Positions 35,233 to 43,488 of a stretch of 51,118 bases of DNA are shown here, piece by piece. The translations under genes were made by a program, and so were the position numbers. Origin of the DNA: an uncultured Caulobacterales bacterium (lineage in GTDB: Bacteria; Pseudomonadota; Alphaproteobacteria; Caulobacterales; Caulobacteraceae); NCBI GenBank assembly GCA_903858185.1, contig CAIOHT010000051.1:1-51118 (forward strand), written 5' to 3'. The stretch's first letter is position 1. Every line of letters begins with the position of its first letter. Under the pieces are notes generated by a model. The model was not told where the DNA came from and did not search any database. It saw only the letters and a program-made list of their open reading frames with translations.

Positions 35233-35921
35233 CAGGCCTTCCCGTATCGCTCCCACAGATCGTCGCCGACCGTCTCGACCGCCAGCCGCCTGAAACGTGG
35301 AGCGGCGGCCAGATCTTTCAACACGAAGGTCCCGATCCCGGGGCGACCTTCGTCACCCAGGATCATCGGGGCCCGGAACCACTCGATCAGATCGACCAGC
35401 CCGGCCGACAGAAAGCTCGCAGCCACCTGCCCGCCGCCTTCGATCATCAGGTTCATCACCACGCTCCCGGCGGCGGGGTCGCCGAATCGCCCTGCGAGTC
35501 GGCGGTCGAAATCGCCCTGCAGCGCGTCCAGAACCGCCTTCGGATCGGGGCGACCTTCATTCTGGGCCACCTGCAACACAGTGACCCCAGCGTCAGTCAA
35601 ACGGTTGTTTGGATTCTCGATCGTGACCACCACCGTCGGGAGGCGCCCGGCCTCACGCACGAGCTTCGATGTCAGCGGCAGCCTCTGGCGGCTGTCGAGC
35701 ACGACCCTAACCGGCTGAATCCCGACAAACCCGGGCAGCCGTACGGTCAGCTCGGGATCGTCGGCAATGGCCGTCTCGATCCCGACCAGGATGGCCTGGT
35801 GCGTGGCGCGAAGTCGATGAACCTCCTCACGGGCCTTCGGGCCGGTGATCCAGCGGCTTTCCCCCGAGGCGGTGGCGATGCGACCGTCGAGCGAGGTGGC
35901 CAGCTTGAGCGTGACGCCCAG
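35232..35921 (-). CDS. ribD: RibD reductase domain only, CTG start inferred
   Basis: The 229-residue product is the 5-amino-6-(5-phosphoribosylamino)uracil reductase half of RibD: LKLATSLDGRIAT, GESRWITGPKAREEVHRLRA, AILVGIETAIADDPELTVR and MIEGGGQVAASFL. No deaminase domain is present; nrdR occupies the upstream space. From the TGA at 35942 to conserved residue GRIA there is no ATG, GTG or TTG in frame; the first (GTG at 35702) would remove 73 residues of the conserved domain. CTG at 35919-35921 follows a perfect GGAGG by 7 nt, so I take it as the start. It begins 2 nt after the nrdR stop, suggesting coupled translation. Confidence 0.8.
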   Translation of the reverse strand: MGVTLKLATSLDGRIATASGESRWITGPKAREEVHRLRATHQAILVGIETAIADDPELTVRLPGFVGIQPVRVVLDSRQRLPLTSKLVREAGRLPTVVVTIENPNNRLTDAGVTVLQVAQNEGRPDPKAVLDALQGDFDRRLAGRFGDPAAGSVVMNLMIEGGGQVAASFLSAGLVDLIEWFRAPMILGDEGRPGIGTFVLKDLAAAPRFRRLAVETVGDDLWERYGKA

Positions 35922-35923
35922 CG

Positions 35924-36391
35924 TCAGTCCTCCAGATCTTCAGACAGACCCTCGGCATTGAGGAACTGGGCGAAGTCGTCCGTGTGGCGGAAGTCGCGGT
36001 AGACCGAGGCGTAGCGGACGTAGGCCACGTCATCGAGCGCCTTGAGTGACTTCATCACCATCTCTCCGACCACCGAGGACGGCAACTCGGTCTCGCCCAT
36101 GCTTTCCAACTGGCGGACGATTCCGTTGATCAGCCGGTCGACGCGGTCGGAGTCGATCTGTCGTTTGCGCAGCGGCAGGGCCACGGACCGGGCCAGCTTC
36201 TCCCGGTCGAACGGCGTGCGCCGGCCCGAACGCTTGACGATGGTCAGTTCACGCAGTTGCACCCGCTCGAAGGTGGTGAAGCGACCACCGCATTCGGGGC
36301 AGAGTCGACGGCGACGGATGGCCGCGCCGTCTTCCGACGGGCGGCTGTCCTTCACCTGGCTTTCCATGTGACCACAGAACGGGCAGCGCAT
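35924..36391 (-). CDS. nrdR: Transcriptional regulator NrdR
   Basis: A 155-residue NrdR, the zinc and ATP-cone repressor of ribonucleotide reductase genes. The zinc ribbon is Cys3, Cys6, Cys31 and Cys34 ([18 protein letters not shown]), and the ATP-cone begins at [17 protein letters not shown]. It lies 28 nt after glyA and its stop falls between the ribosome site and the start codon of ribD. Co-location with folate one-carbon and rib genes is common in alphaproteobacteria. Confidence 0.97.
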   Translation of the reverse strand: MRCPFCGHMESQVKDSRPSEDGAAIRRRRLCPECGGRFTTFERVQLRELTIVKRSGRRTPFDREKLARSVALPLRKRQIDSDRVDRLINGIVRQLESMGETELPSSVVGEMVMKSLKALDDVAYVRYASVYRDFRHTDDFAQFLNAEGLSEDLED

Positions 36392-36419
36392 GTTGGGCCC
36401 CTCCCGGCGGCCGTCCCTA

Positions 36420-37712
36420 TTAGTTGTAGATAGGGAAGCGCGCCGTCAACGCCAGCACCTGGTCGCGAACCTTCGCCTCGACGGCCGCATTGCCATCGGC
36501 GCCATTGGCCGCGAGACCGTCGACGACCTCGCCGATCCACTTGCCGATCTGGCGGAACTCCGCCTCGCCGAAGCCGCGGGTCGTACCGGCGGGCGTGCCG
36601 AGCCGCACGCCGGAGGTCACCGTGAAGGAGGCAGTGTCGAATGGGATGCCGTTCTTGTTGCAGGTCATGTTGGCCCGTTCGAGAGCGGCCTCGGTGTCCT
36701 TGCCGGTGACGCCCTTGGGCCGAAGGTCGACCAGCATGACGTGGCTGTCGGTGCCGCCCGAGACGATGTTGACCCCGGACGCCATCAGGGTCTCGGCCAG
36801 GGCCCTGGCATTGGCGACCACCTGGGCCGCATAGGCCTTGAAGTCCGGCTGCAGCGCTTCTCCGAAGGCGACGGCCTTGGCGGCTATCACATGCTCCAGC
36901 GGTCCACCCTGCAGGCCGGGGAACACCGCCGAGTTGATCTTCTTGGCGATGGCCTCGTCGTTGGTCAGGATCAGGCCACCGCGCGGCCCACGCAGGGTCT
37001 TGTGGGTCGTGGTGGTGACCACATGGGCGTGCGGAACCGGGTTTGGATAGGCCCCGCCGGCGACGAGGCCGGCGTAGTGGGCCATGTCGACCATCAGCAG
37101 GGCGCCGATGCTGTCGGCGATTTCGCGGAAGCGCTTGAAGTCGATGGCCCGGCTGTAGGCCGAACCGCCGGCGATGATCAGCTTGGGCCGCTCGCGCTCG
37201 GCGACCTCGGCGACATTGTCATAGTCGATGTACTGGTCCTGGGGCCGGACGCTGTAGGCGACCGGCTTGAACCACTTGCCCGACTGGTTCGCCGGGCTGC
37301 CATGGGTCAGGTGACCGCCGGCGGCCAGATCCATACCCATGAAGGTGTCGCCCGGCGTCAGCAGCGCCAGGAACACCGCCTGGTTGGCCTGCGCGCCCGA
37401 GTGAGGCTGGACGTTGGCAAAGCCGGCGCCGAACAGTTCCTTTGCCCGTTCGATGGCGAGGGTCTCGAGTACGTCGATGTACTCACAGCCGCCGTAGTAG
37501 CGCTTGCCCGGGTAACCCTCGGCGTACTTGTTGGTCAGAATCGAGCCCTGGGCCTCCAGCACCGCGCGGGAGACGATGTTCTCCGAGGCGATCAGCTCGA
37601 TCTGGTTCTGCTGACGCGCCAGCTCATGGGCGATGGCCTCGGCAATGGCGGGGTCAGCGGTCTTGAGGTCCGCGCCGAAGAAGGCAGGGCGGATAGGTGT
37701 GGAAGCGTTCAT
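36420..37712 (-). CDS. glyA: Serine hydroxymethyltransferase
   Basis: A 430-residue PLP enzyme that interconverts serine and glycine with tetrahydrofolate. The PLP lysine is in [15 protein letters not shown], and [14 protein letters not shown] and [19 protein letters not shown] are classic GlyA blocks. It heads the array that continues with nrdR and the rib genes. An exact inverted repeat, GATCATG-TCGC-CATGATC, lies 47 nt upstream of the ATG (37760-37777). Confidence 0.97.
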   Translation of the reverse strand: MNASTPIRPAFFGADLKTADPAIAEAIAHELARQQNQIELIASENIVSRAVLEAQGSILTNKYAEGYPGKRYYGGCEYIDVLETLAIERAKELFGAGFANVQPHSGAQANQAVFLALLTPGDTFMGMDLAAGGHLTHGSPANQSGKWFKPVAYSVRPQDQYIDYDNVAEVAERERPKLIIAGGSAYSRAIDFKRFREIADSIGALLMVDMAHYAGLVAGGAYPNPVPHAHVVTTTTHKTLRGPRGGLILTNDEAIAKKINSAVFPGLQGGPLEHVIAAKAVAFGEALQPDFKAYAAQVVANARALAETLMASGVNIVSGGTDSHVMLVDLRPKGVTGKDTEAALERANMTCNKNGIPFDTASFTVTSGVRLGTPAGTTRGFGEAEFRQIGKWIGEVVDGLAANGADGNAAVEAKVRDQVLALTARFPIYN

Positions 37713-37759
37713 GATCGTACCCCTGACTGCGACGCGCTGGCTGGCGCGCCCTCTTTAGC

Positions 37760-37777
37760 GATCATGTCGCCATGATC
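37760..37777. promoter_or_regulatory. Inverted repeat upstream of glyA
   Basis: GATCATG-TCGC-CATGATC is a perfect 7-bp inverted repeat with a 4-nt centre, in the 166-nt gap between divergent glyA and the MucR-like gene. It is placed like an operator for glyA, but the regulator is unknown. Its half-site shares ATCATG with the palindrome near rplM. Confidence 0.45.
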
Positions 37778-37878
37778 AATCGGAACCCGGCCAGGCCGGG
37801 CGCGTTGCTTGAGAAACCCTCCGGCCACGCGCGGCTGCAGAGGGCTGGTAAAGCGTCGCTGAGTGAGGAGACCGCGCA

Positions 37879-38310
37879 ATGGCCGACGAGACCCTGGAGC
37901 CGGACAGGTCGGACGCCGACCTCCTCGCCTGCTCCACAGCAATCGTGGCGGCCTTTGTCGGTCACAATCCCGTCGGCGTCGCCGCCCTGCCCGACCTGGT
38001 CCGGACGGTCTACAGCGCGCTGAGCAGGCTGTCCGGCGCGGCCGCGCCTGTGGTGCGTGAACGTCAGAAGCCTGCCGTGCCGGTCTCGCGCTCGATCCAG
38101 CGGGACTACCTCGTCTGTCTTGAGGATGGCGCGCAGCTGAAGATGTTGAAGCGATACCTGCGCTCGCGCTTCGACCTGAGCCCGGAAGACTATCGCCGCA
38201 AATGGGGCCTGCCGCCCGATTACCCGATGGTCGCGCCAGCCTATGCCGAGCGGCGGTCTGACTTCGCGAAAAAGATCGGTCTTGGAACGGGGGTGCGGCG
38301 GCGGTCGTAG
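37879..38310 (+). CDS. MucR/Ros-family regulator without zinc-ligand histidines
   Basis: A 143-residue protein of the MucR/Ros family. The conserved core is YLVCLEDGAQLKMLKRYLRSRF, then YRRKWGLPPDYPMVAPAYAE and KKIGLG. In Ros the zinc ligands are Cys-x2-Cys-x9-His-x4-His. Here the matching positions are Cys80, Asp83, Tyr93 and Phe98, so both histidines are gone. Some Mesorhizobium homologues also fold without zinc. Caulobacter MucR proteins control cell-cycle genes, but this divergent copy may bind DNA differently. It is divergent from glyA and converges on hemA with a 6-nt gap. Confidence 0.88.
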   Translation: MADETLEPDRSDADLLACSTAIVAAFVGHNPVGVAALPDLVRTVYSALSRLSGAAAPVVRERQKPAVPVSRSIQRDYLVCLEDGAQLKMLKRYLRSRFDLSPEDYRRKWGLPPDYPMVAPAYAERRSDFAKKIGLGTGVRRRS

Positions 38311-38316
38311 GTCCTT

Positions 38317-39546
38317 CTAGGCGGCGTAACCGCCGACCCGGGCGATATTGCAGTGCGCCCAGAGATTTTCAAGCGCCCGCACCAGATCGCGCATCATCGC
38401 GTCGGTGTGGAACGGCGTGGGCGTGAAGCGCAGCCGCTCGGTGCCACGCGGCACGGTCGGGAAGTTGATCGGCTGGACGTAGATGCCATGATCCTCGAGC
38501 AGCATGTCCGAGACCATCTTGCAGTGAACGGCGTCCCCGACCATCACCGGCACGATGTGGCTGACCGAGCTGTCCATCACGGGAAGCCCCGCAGCCTTCA
38601 TCATCGCCTTCAGGGTCGCAGCGCGCTCCTGGTGCTGCTCACGAACTTCGTTGTGTTCCTTCAGCCAGCGGACCGACGCGAGCGCGCCGGCGGTCAGTGC
38701 GGGCGGCAGCGACGTCGTGAAGATGAAACCCGAAGCGTATGACCGGATCGCGTCGCAGATCACCGCGTCGGCGGCGATATAGCCGCCCATGACGCCGATG
38801 GCCTTGCCGAGCGTCGCCTCGATTATGTCGATCTCGGAGGCAATTTCGTCGCGCTCCGAAACCCCGCCGCCGCGCTGACCGTAAAGGCCGACCGCGTGGA
38901 CCTCGTCGATGTAGGTCATGGCGCCGTACTTTTTCGCCAGCGCGACCGTGCCGCGGATGTCGGAGATGTCGCCGTCCATCGAATAGACGCTCTCGAACGC
39001 GATCAGCTTGGGCGCGTGCGGATCGGCTTCGGCGAGCAGTTGCTCAAGATGGCCAAGATCGTTGTGGCGGAAAATCTTGCGCGCGCCGCCGCCGTTGCGG
39101 ATGCCGCTGATCATCGAGGCGTGGTTCAGTTCGTCGGAGAAGATGATCAGGCCCGGCAGGATCTTGTACAGCGTCGCCAGCGTCGCCTCGTTCGAGACGT
39201 AGCCGGAAGTGAACAGCAGCGCCGATTCCTTGCCGTGCAGATCGGCCAGCTCGCGCTCGAGCTCGACGTGGAAATGAGTGGTGCCCGAGATGTTCCGCGT
39301 GCCGCCCGACCCGGTGCCGTTGGCGTCGATAGCCGCGTGCATGGCGTCGGCGACGACCGGGTTCTGGCCCTGGCCGAGATAGTCGTTGGAACACCAGACG
39401 ATGACTTCGGATTCGGAACCGTCGTCGCGCGTCCAGGTGGCGCGCGGGAAGTCGCCGCGATGGCGCTTGAGGTCCGCGAAGACCCGGTAGCGTCCCTCGC
39501 CACGAACCTGTTCGACGGCGGTTTCGAAAGCGGCCTTGTAGTCCAT
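38317..39546 (-). CDS. hemA: 5-aminolevulinate synthase
   Basis: A 409-residue PLP enzyme that condenses glycine with succinyl-CoA to give 5-aminolevulinate, the C4 route typical of alphaproteobacteria. The PLP lysine is Lys248 in EATLGKAIG, matching the Rhodobacter enzyme position, and [12 protein letters not shown] (212-223) and [13 protein letters not shown] are invariant. ATG at 39546 gives the family start MDYKAAF; the frame to 39567 adds an unconserved stretch. hemB lies 5.7 kb away in the same window. Confidence 0.97.
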   Translation of the reverse strand: MDYKAAFETAVEQVRGEGRYRVFADLKRHRGDFPRATWTRDDGSESEVIVWCSNDYLGQGQNPVVADAMHAAIDANGTGSGGTRNISGTTHFHVELERELADLHGKESALLFTSGYVSNEATLATLYKILPGLIIFSDELNHASMISGIRNGGGARKIFRHNDLGHLEQLLAEADPHAPKLIAFESVYSMDGDISDIRGTVALAKKYGAMTYIDEVHAVGLYGQRGGGVSERDEIASEIDIIEATLGKAIGVMGGYIAADAVICDAIRSYASGFIFTTSLPPALTAGALASVRWLKEHNEVREQHQERAATLKAMMKAAGLPVMDSSVSHIVPVMVGDAVHCKMVSDMLLEDHGIYVQPINFPTVPRGTERLRFTPTPFHTDAMMRDLVRALENLWAHCNIARVGGYAA

Positions 39547-39773
39547 CGACGACGCCCCGGTCCCCAATGGCGGATTGCCCCGCCCGACCGGCCCCTTGTT
39601 CCTGTTTGGCGACTTATTCGCACCGCCCTACGTCCGTGTCCACTTACGGCCGTTTCATCTGGCAACCTATTACGAGAAACGCCGCCGGTCTTGCGCGAAC
39701 AGCTCTCAGGTAATGCCGGCCAGCATGGGCCGCCAGCGCCTGCGGCGAATTGATCCAGCGCAAAGGCCGCGTG

Positions 39774-40673
39774 TCAGGTCTGAAGCGTGTCCAGCTTGCC
39801 GCGAAACAGCTGCAGCATGGCGGAAAAGTCCTTCTGGCCATGGCCCAGCCCGTCGAACAGGGCGTAGAGCGCCTCCGCCTGGGCCCCCATAGGAGTCGAG
39901 GCGCCGGCCCGCGCCGCCGCCTCCTGGGCCAGCTTCAGGTCCTTCAGCATCAGGGCGCTGAGGAATCCGCCCTCGTAGTTGCGATTCGACGGCGCGGTCT
40001 CGACCGGCCCGGGCCACGGGCAATAGGTGGTCAGGGACCAGCACTGGCCAGACGATTTGGAGCCGATCTCGTAGAAGCGCTCCGGATCGAGCCCCAGTTT
40101 CTCGGCCAGGGCAAAAGCCTCGCAGACGCCGATCATCGAGATGCCCAGCAGCATGTTGTTGCAGATTTTCGCTGCCTGCCCCGAGCCGGCCGCCCCGGCA
40201 TGGAACACCACGCGGGCCATCGGCTGCAGGATCGCCTCGAACGCCGCATAATCCGCCGTGTCGCAACCGACCATGAAGGCGAGCGTGCCGGCGTCAGCAG
40301 CCATGATCCCGCCGCTGACCGGAGCGTCCGCGAAGCGAAATCCCTGCTTGTGGGCCTGCGACCCGACGGCGCGGGCGCTGTCGATGTCGATGGTTGAACA
40401 GTCGATCAGCAGCGCGGTCTTCGGCGCGTGCGCCAGCACCTGTTCGCCATAGACGCTGCGGACATGCGGCCCCGCAGGCAACATGGTGATCACCGCGTCG
40501 GCGCCTTCCACCGCTTCGGCGATGCTGGCAGCCGGACGGCAGCCTGCGGCGACAGCCTTGTCGACGGCGGCCTGCGAGAGATCGAAGGCCATGACCTCAC
40601 GGCCGGCTTTCGCCTGGTTGGCCGCCATGCCGGCGCCCATGTTGCCAAGGCCGATGAAGGCGATACGGGTCAT
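39774..40673 (-). CDS. mmsB: 3-hydroxyisobutyrate dehydrogenase
   Basis: A 299-residue beta-hydroxyacid dehydrogenase that oxidises 3-hydroxyisobutyrate to methylmalonate semialdehyde in valine breakdown. The dinucleotide motif FIGLGNMGAGMA is at 6-17, the substrate loop is DAPVSGGIMAA (116-126) and the catalytic lysine is Lys169 in QAAKICNNMLLG. The LSLTTYCPWPGPV-like tail insertion (SLTTYCPWPGPVETAPSNR) is specific for HIBADH rather than tartronate reductases. It is on the same strand as hydrolase and dehydrogenase genes of the same pathway. Confidence 0.93.
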   Translation of the reverse strand: MTRIAFIGLGNMGAGMAANQAKAGREVMAFDLSQAAVDKAVAAGCRPAASIAEAVEGADAVITMLPAGPHVRSVYGEQVLAHAPKTALLIDCSTIDIDSARAVGSQAHKQGFRFADAPVSGGIMAADAGTLAFMVGCDTADYAAFEAILQPMARVVFHAGAAGSGQAAKICNNMLLGISMIGVCEAFALAEKLGLDPERFYEIGSKSSGQCWSLTTYCPWPGPVETAPSNRNYEGGFLSALMLKDLKLAQEAAARAGASTPMGAQAEALYALFDGLGHGQKDFSAMLQLFRGKLDTLQT

Positions 40674-40675
40674 GA

Positions 40676-41431
40676 TCAGGCCGGTTTGCGGAACTTCAGG
40701 ACGAACTGGTCGGTCTTTCCACGCAGCGCGGGGTCAAAGACGTTGGCGGTCCGCGGGTCAGCGGGATTGCGCAGGATGTCGCTCTCGGCCTCCAGCACGA
40801 ACCCGGCGGCGGTCAGCTCCGCCTTGACCATGGCGATGTCGATGCGGTGCAGCTTGTTCGAGTCGCGGTCCCCGGACCCGTCGGCCGCATAGTGGTCGAT
40901 GACCAGGAGCACCCCGCCCGGCTTGAGGGCGCCAAACAGCTGGCCGTTGATCGCGGTGATCTGTTCCGGCGTCGCGCTGCCCAGGTGGAGGTCATGATAG
41001 TTCTGGGCGGTGAAGATCAGGTCCAGCGGCTCGGCGAAGCTGAAGCCGGCCAGCGAGGTCCGGACCGGAACGATGTTCGGCGCGAAGCCGACGGTCTCAT
41101 CCTGCCATTTGGCATAGTCGGCCATGAAGCTGATGAACTCGGCGGCCTGGAATGCGTAGACCTTTCCCGTCGGCCCGACAGCGCCCGAGAAGATGCGCGT
41201 GAAGTAGCCGCCGCCCATCATGAAGTCGGCGACCTTGTCGCCCGGCTTTACCCCGGCGAAGGCGAGCAGTTCGCCCGGATGCCGGGCGGCGTCGCGCTCC
41301 CGCTGGGCTTCAGGCCGGGCCGGATTGGCGATGGCCGCCGCGATGTTGGCAGGGACGTCAGCCGCCATGGCCGTGGCGGACAGGACGATGGCGATGAGCC
41401 CGGCCAGAGGGGCGGTGAACCGGAAGGACAT
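40676..41431 (-). CDS. Exported methyltransferase-like protein 1
   Basis: A 251-residue class I SAM-methyltransferase-like protein (COG4798 type) with a signal peptide (LAGLIAIVLSATAMA, cleaved near residue 23). The core shows VADFMMGGGYFTRIFSGAVG at the SAM-binding motif I, FTAQNYHDLHLG, and IDHYAADGSG. Motif I is altered (MMGGG instead of the usual GxGxG). The substrate is unknown. It follows its paralogue with a one-base TGATG overlap and is 2 nt upstream of mmsB, so all are probably in one transcript. SAM is not known to be plentiful in the periplasm. Confidence 0.85.
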   Translation of the reverse strand: MSFRFTAPLAGLIAIVLSATAMAADVPANIAAAIANPARPEAQRERDAARHPGELLAFAGVKPGDKVADFMMGGGYFTRIFSGAVGPTGKVYAFQAAEFISFMADYAKWQDETVGFAPNIVPVRTSLAGFSFAEPLDLIFTAQNYHDLHLGSATPEQITAINGQLFGALKPGGVLLVIDHYAADGSGDRDSNKLHRIDIAMVKAELTAAGFVLEAESDILRNPADPRTANVFDPALRGKTDQFVLKFRKPA

Positions 41432-42234
41432 CAGCGGGCGCTCCTGGGTTTGCGGAATCGATAGACGAACTGGTCGGTCCTGCCGCGGATCGAGGGCTCG
41501 AACACGTTGATCGTCATGGCGTCGCGCGGATTGCGCAGGATGCGGCTTTCACCCTCGTAAATGAAGCCGGCAGCCTCGATCTCCCGGCGAACGAGCGCCG
41601 CATCAATGCGGTGGAGGGTCCCCGTGTCGCGCAGTCCCGATCCCGCCTTCGCCGAATGGTCGATCACGATATAGACCCCGCCCGGCTTGAGCGCCGCGAA
41701 GACCTTGCGGTTGACCACCGACAGGTCCGCCGGACCCATGAAGTCCAGATGCATGTCGTGGTAGTTCTGGGCCGTGAAGACCATGTCGACCTTCTCGGGC
41801 GCCGAGAACAGCGGCAAGGTCCGAAGGATCATCCGGCTGTTGCCATAGGGCGGCTTGCCGACAAAGGCCGCGACCGAGGGTGGGCGTCCCTTGGCGATGG
41901 CGGTCAGTTCATCCGGCACATAGGCGTAGACACGACCGCTGGGGCCTACCGCCTTCGAGAAGATCCGGGTGAAATAGCCGGTCCCCGGAATCAGATCGAC
42001 GACCTTCATGCCCGGCTTCAGTCCGGCGAAGACCAGCAGCTCGCCGGGGCGTCGGCCTGCGTCCCGGGCCCGGTCGGCTTCCGGGCGAGCCGGGTCCGCC
42101 AGGGCGGCGCTCAGGAACGCCGGCAGCGTCACCGGCGCATCCGCCGGCGGCGGCGGAGGCGGCGGGGGAACGGTCTCACAGGCGGCGAGGGCCAGCACGG
42201 CCGCGAGGGCCATCCAGCGGGCATGGGTCTTCAT
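41431..42234 (-). CDS. Exported methyltransferase-like lipoprotein 2
   Basis: A 267-residue paralogue of the preceding protein. It has a lipoprotein signal, WMALAAVLALAAC with Cys19, then eight consecutive prolines as a spacer and the methyltransferase-like domain. Motif I is VVDLIPGTGYFTRIFSKAVG, closer to the consensus than in protein 1; QNYHDMHL and IDHSAKAGSG follow. The two share most of the core and the ending DQFV-x-(R/K)FRKP, so they are a tandem duplication. It lies downstream of the hydroxyisobutyryl-CoA hydrolase gene. Confidence 0.85.
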   Translation of the reverse strand: MKTHARWMALAAVLALAACETVPPPPPPPPADAPVTLPAFLSAALADPARPEADRARDAGRRPGELLVFAGLKPGMKVVDLIPGTGYFTRIFSKAVGPSGRVYAYVPDELTAIAKGRPPSVAAFVGKPPYGNSRMILRTLPLFSAPEKVDMVFTAQNYHDMHLDFMGPADLSVVNRKVFAALKPGGVYIVIDHSAKAGSGLRDTGTLHRIDAALVRREIEAAGFIYEGESRILRNPRDAMTINVFEPSIRGRTDQFVYRFRKPRSAR

Positions 42235-42297
42235 GGCGTGCGTCTTCCCGGCATAGCGTTTCCCCGACCCGGCTGCTGTCCTACGCCGGTTCCGGTC

Positions 42298-43350
42298 TCA
42301 AGTCAGCGGCGTCCAGTCTTCAGCGGCCGATAGTGGCGCGAAGATGTCATCAAGCAGGGCCTCGGAGACCGCCTCGACGGTCGCGGGATTCCAGGCCGGG
42401 GCATTGTCCTTGTCGATGATCACCGCGCGGACGCCTTCGAGGAAGTCATGCATCCGCACGACGCGCGAGCCGATCCGGTATTCCATGGCCATGTTGGCCG
42501 CGAAGTCGTCCAGCGCCGCGCCGGTCTTCAGCTGACGGAAGGCGACCTTCAGGGTCTGCGGAGACTTGGTCTTCAGCGTCGCCAGCTGGGCCTGGGCCCA
42601 TTCGCCGGGTTCAACCGCCAGACTGGCGAGGATCGCCTCGACATCGCCTTCGCCGAACAGCCGGTCGATGTCGGCCTGATGCGCGGCGATGGGCGGAGGG
42701 CCGGCGTCTTCGACGAAACCGGCCAGCGCCGCCGGCACGCTGCCCGGACGGGCCTGCAGGGCCGTCTTGAAGGCGTCGACCTTGTCCGACGGCACGTAGT
42801 GGGTCGCGATGCCGAGCGCACAGCAGTCGGCGGCCTTGATCCGCGCGCCGGTCAGGGCCAGCCACAGGCCCGCCTTCCCCGGCAGCCGCGCCAGGAACCA
42901 GCCGCCGCCGACGTCCGGGAACAGGCCGATGCCGGTTTCCGGCATGGCGAAGGTGGTCCGTTCGGTGGCGATGCGCACATCGGCGGGCAGCGACAGCCCG
43001 ACGCCGCCGCCCATGGTCACCCCGTCCATCACCGCGATGACCGGCTTGGGGTAGGTGAACAGAAGGTGGTTCAGACGGTACTCGGTGTGGAAGAATTTGC
43101 GCGCGGCCACCGCGTCCCCCGCCCCGCTCTCGGCCAGCATGCGGATGTCGCCGCCGGCGCAGAAGCCGCGCTCGCCGCTGTGGTCGATGAGGATGCACTG
43201 GACCGCCTCGTCGTAGCGCCAGATCGACAGCGCATCGATCATGTCCTCGCACATCACCAGAGTCAGGGCGTGCAGTGCTTTCGGCCGATTCAGCGTGATC
43301 CGCCCGACGCCGGATTCGACGCGGCAGAGGACTTCGGGGGCGTCAGTCAT
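42298..43350 (-). CDS. 3-hydroxyisobutyryl-CoA hydrolase
   Basis: A 350-residue crotonase-fold enzyme that matches 3-hydroxyisobutyryl-CoA hydrolase, a valine catabolic step that releases CoA before mmsB acts. The oxyanion-hole segment is GFCAGGDIR (62-70) and MDGVTMGGGVGLSLPADVRIATERTTFAMPETGIGLFPDVGGG contains Glu138 and Asp146, the catalytic pair of HIBCH. The C-terminal extension after residue 260 is typical of hydrolases, not of enoyl-CoA hydratases. ATG at 43350 is chosen; the frame to 43419 reads through the repeat. A dispersed repeat separates it from the acyl-CoA dehydrogenase gene. Confidence 0.9.
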   Translation of the reverse strand: MTDAPEVLCRVESGVGRITLNRPKALHALTLVMCEDMIDALSIWRYDEAVQCILIDHSGERGFCAGGDIRMLAESGAGDAVAARKFFHTEYRLNHLLFTYPKPVIAVMDGVTMGGGVGLSLPADVRIATERTTFAMPETGIGLFPDVGGGWFLARLPGKAGLWLALTGARIKAADCCALGIATHYVPSDKVDAFKTALQARPGSVPAALAGFVEDAGPPPIAAHQADIDRLFGEGDVEAILASLAVEPGEWAQAQLATLKTKSPQTLKVAFRQLKTGAALDDFAANMAMEYRIGSRVVRMHDFLEGVRAVIIDKDNAPAWNPATVEAVSEALLDDIFAPLSAAEDWTPLT

Positions 43351-43363
43351 GGAGCTTTCCTGG

Positions 43364-43481
43364 GTCCTTCGAGACGCCCAGGCGGGGCTCCTCAGGATGA
43401 CGAATAGTGGCGAAGCCACCCCTCCACGTCATGGTGTGGAGCGAGCCTTGCGACCCCCGACTGGATCCGGGGCTCGAACAA
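43364..43481. repeat. Dispersed palindromic repeat, copy 3 (inverted)
   Basis: Reverse orientation relative to the other copies: GTCCTTCGAGACGC, then GGGGCTCCTCAGGATGACGAA, and after a 22-nt insert the arm ACGTCATGGTGTGGAGCGAGCC. It lies between two genes of the same operon-like set, where it could change transcript stability. The left arm matches the right arm of copy 2 read in reverse. Confidence 0.75.
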
Positions 43482-43488
43482 CTCATAC

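Noticed and set aside
35922..37712. FMN riboswitch before the rib genes
   Set aside because: The genes are packed with gaps of 28 nt or less, which leaves no room for an RFN element, and no leader is visible before glyA.
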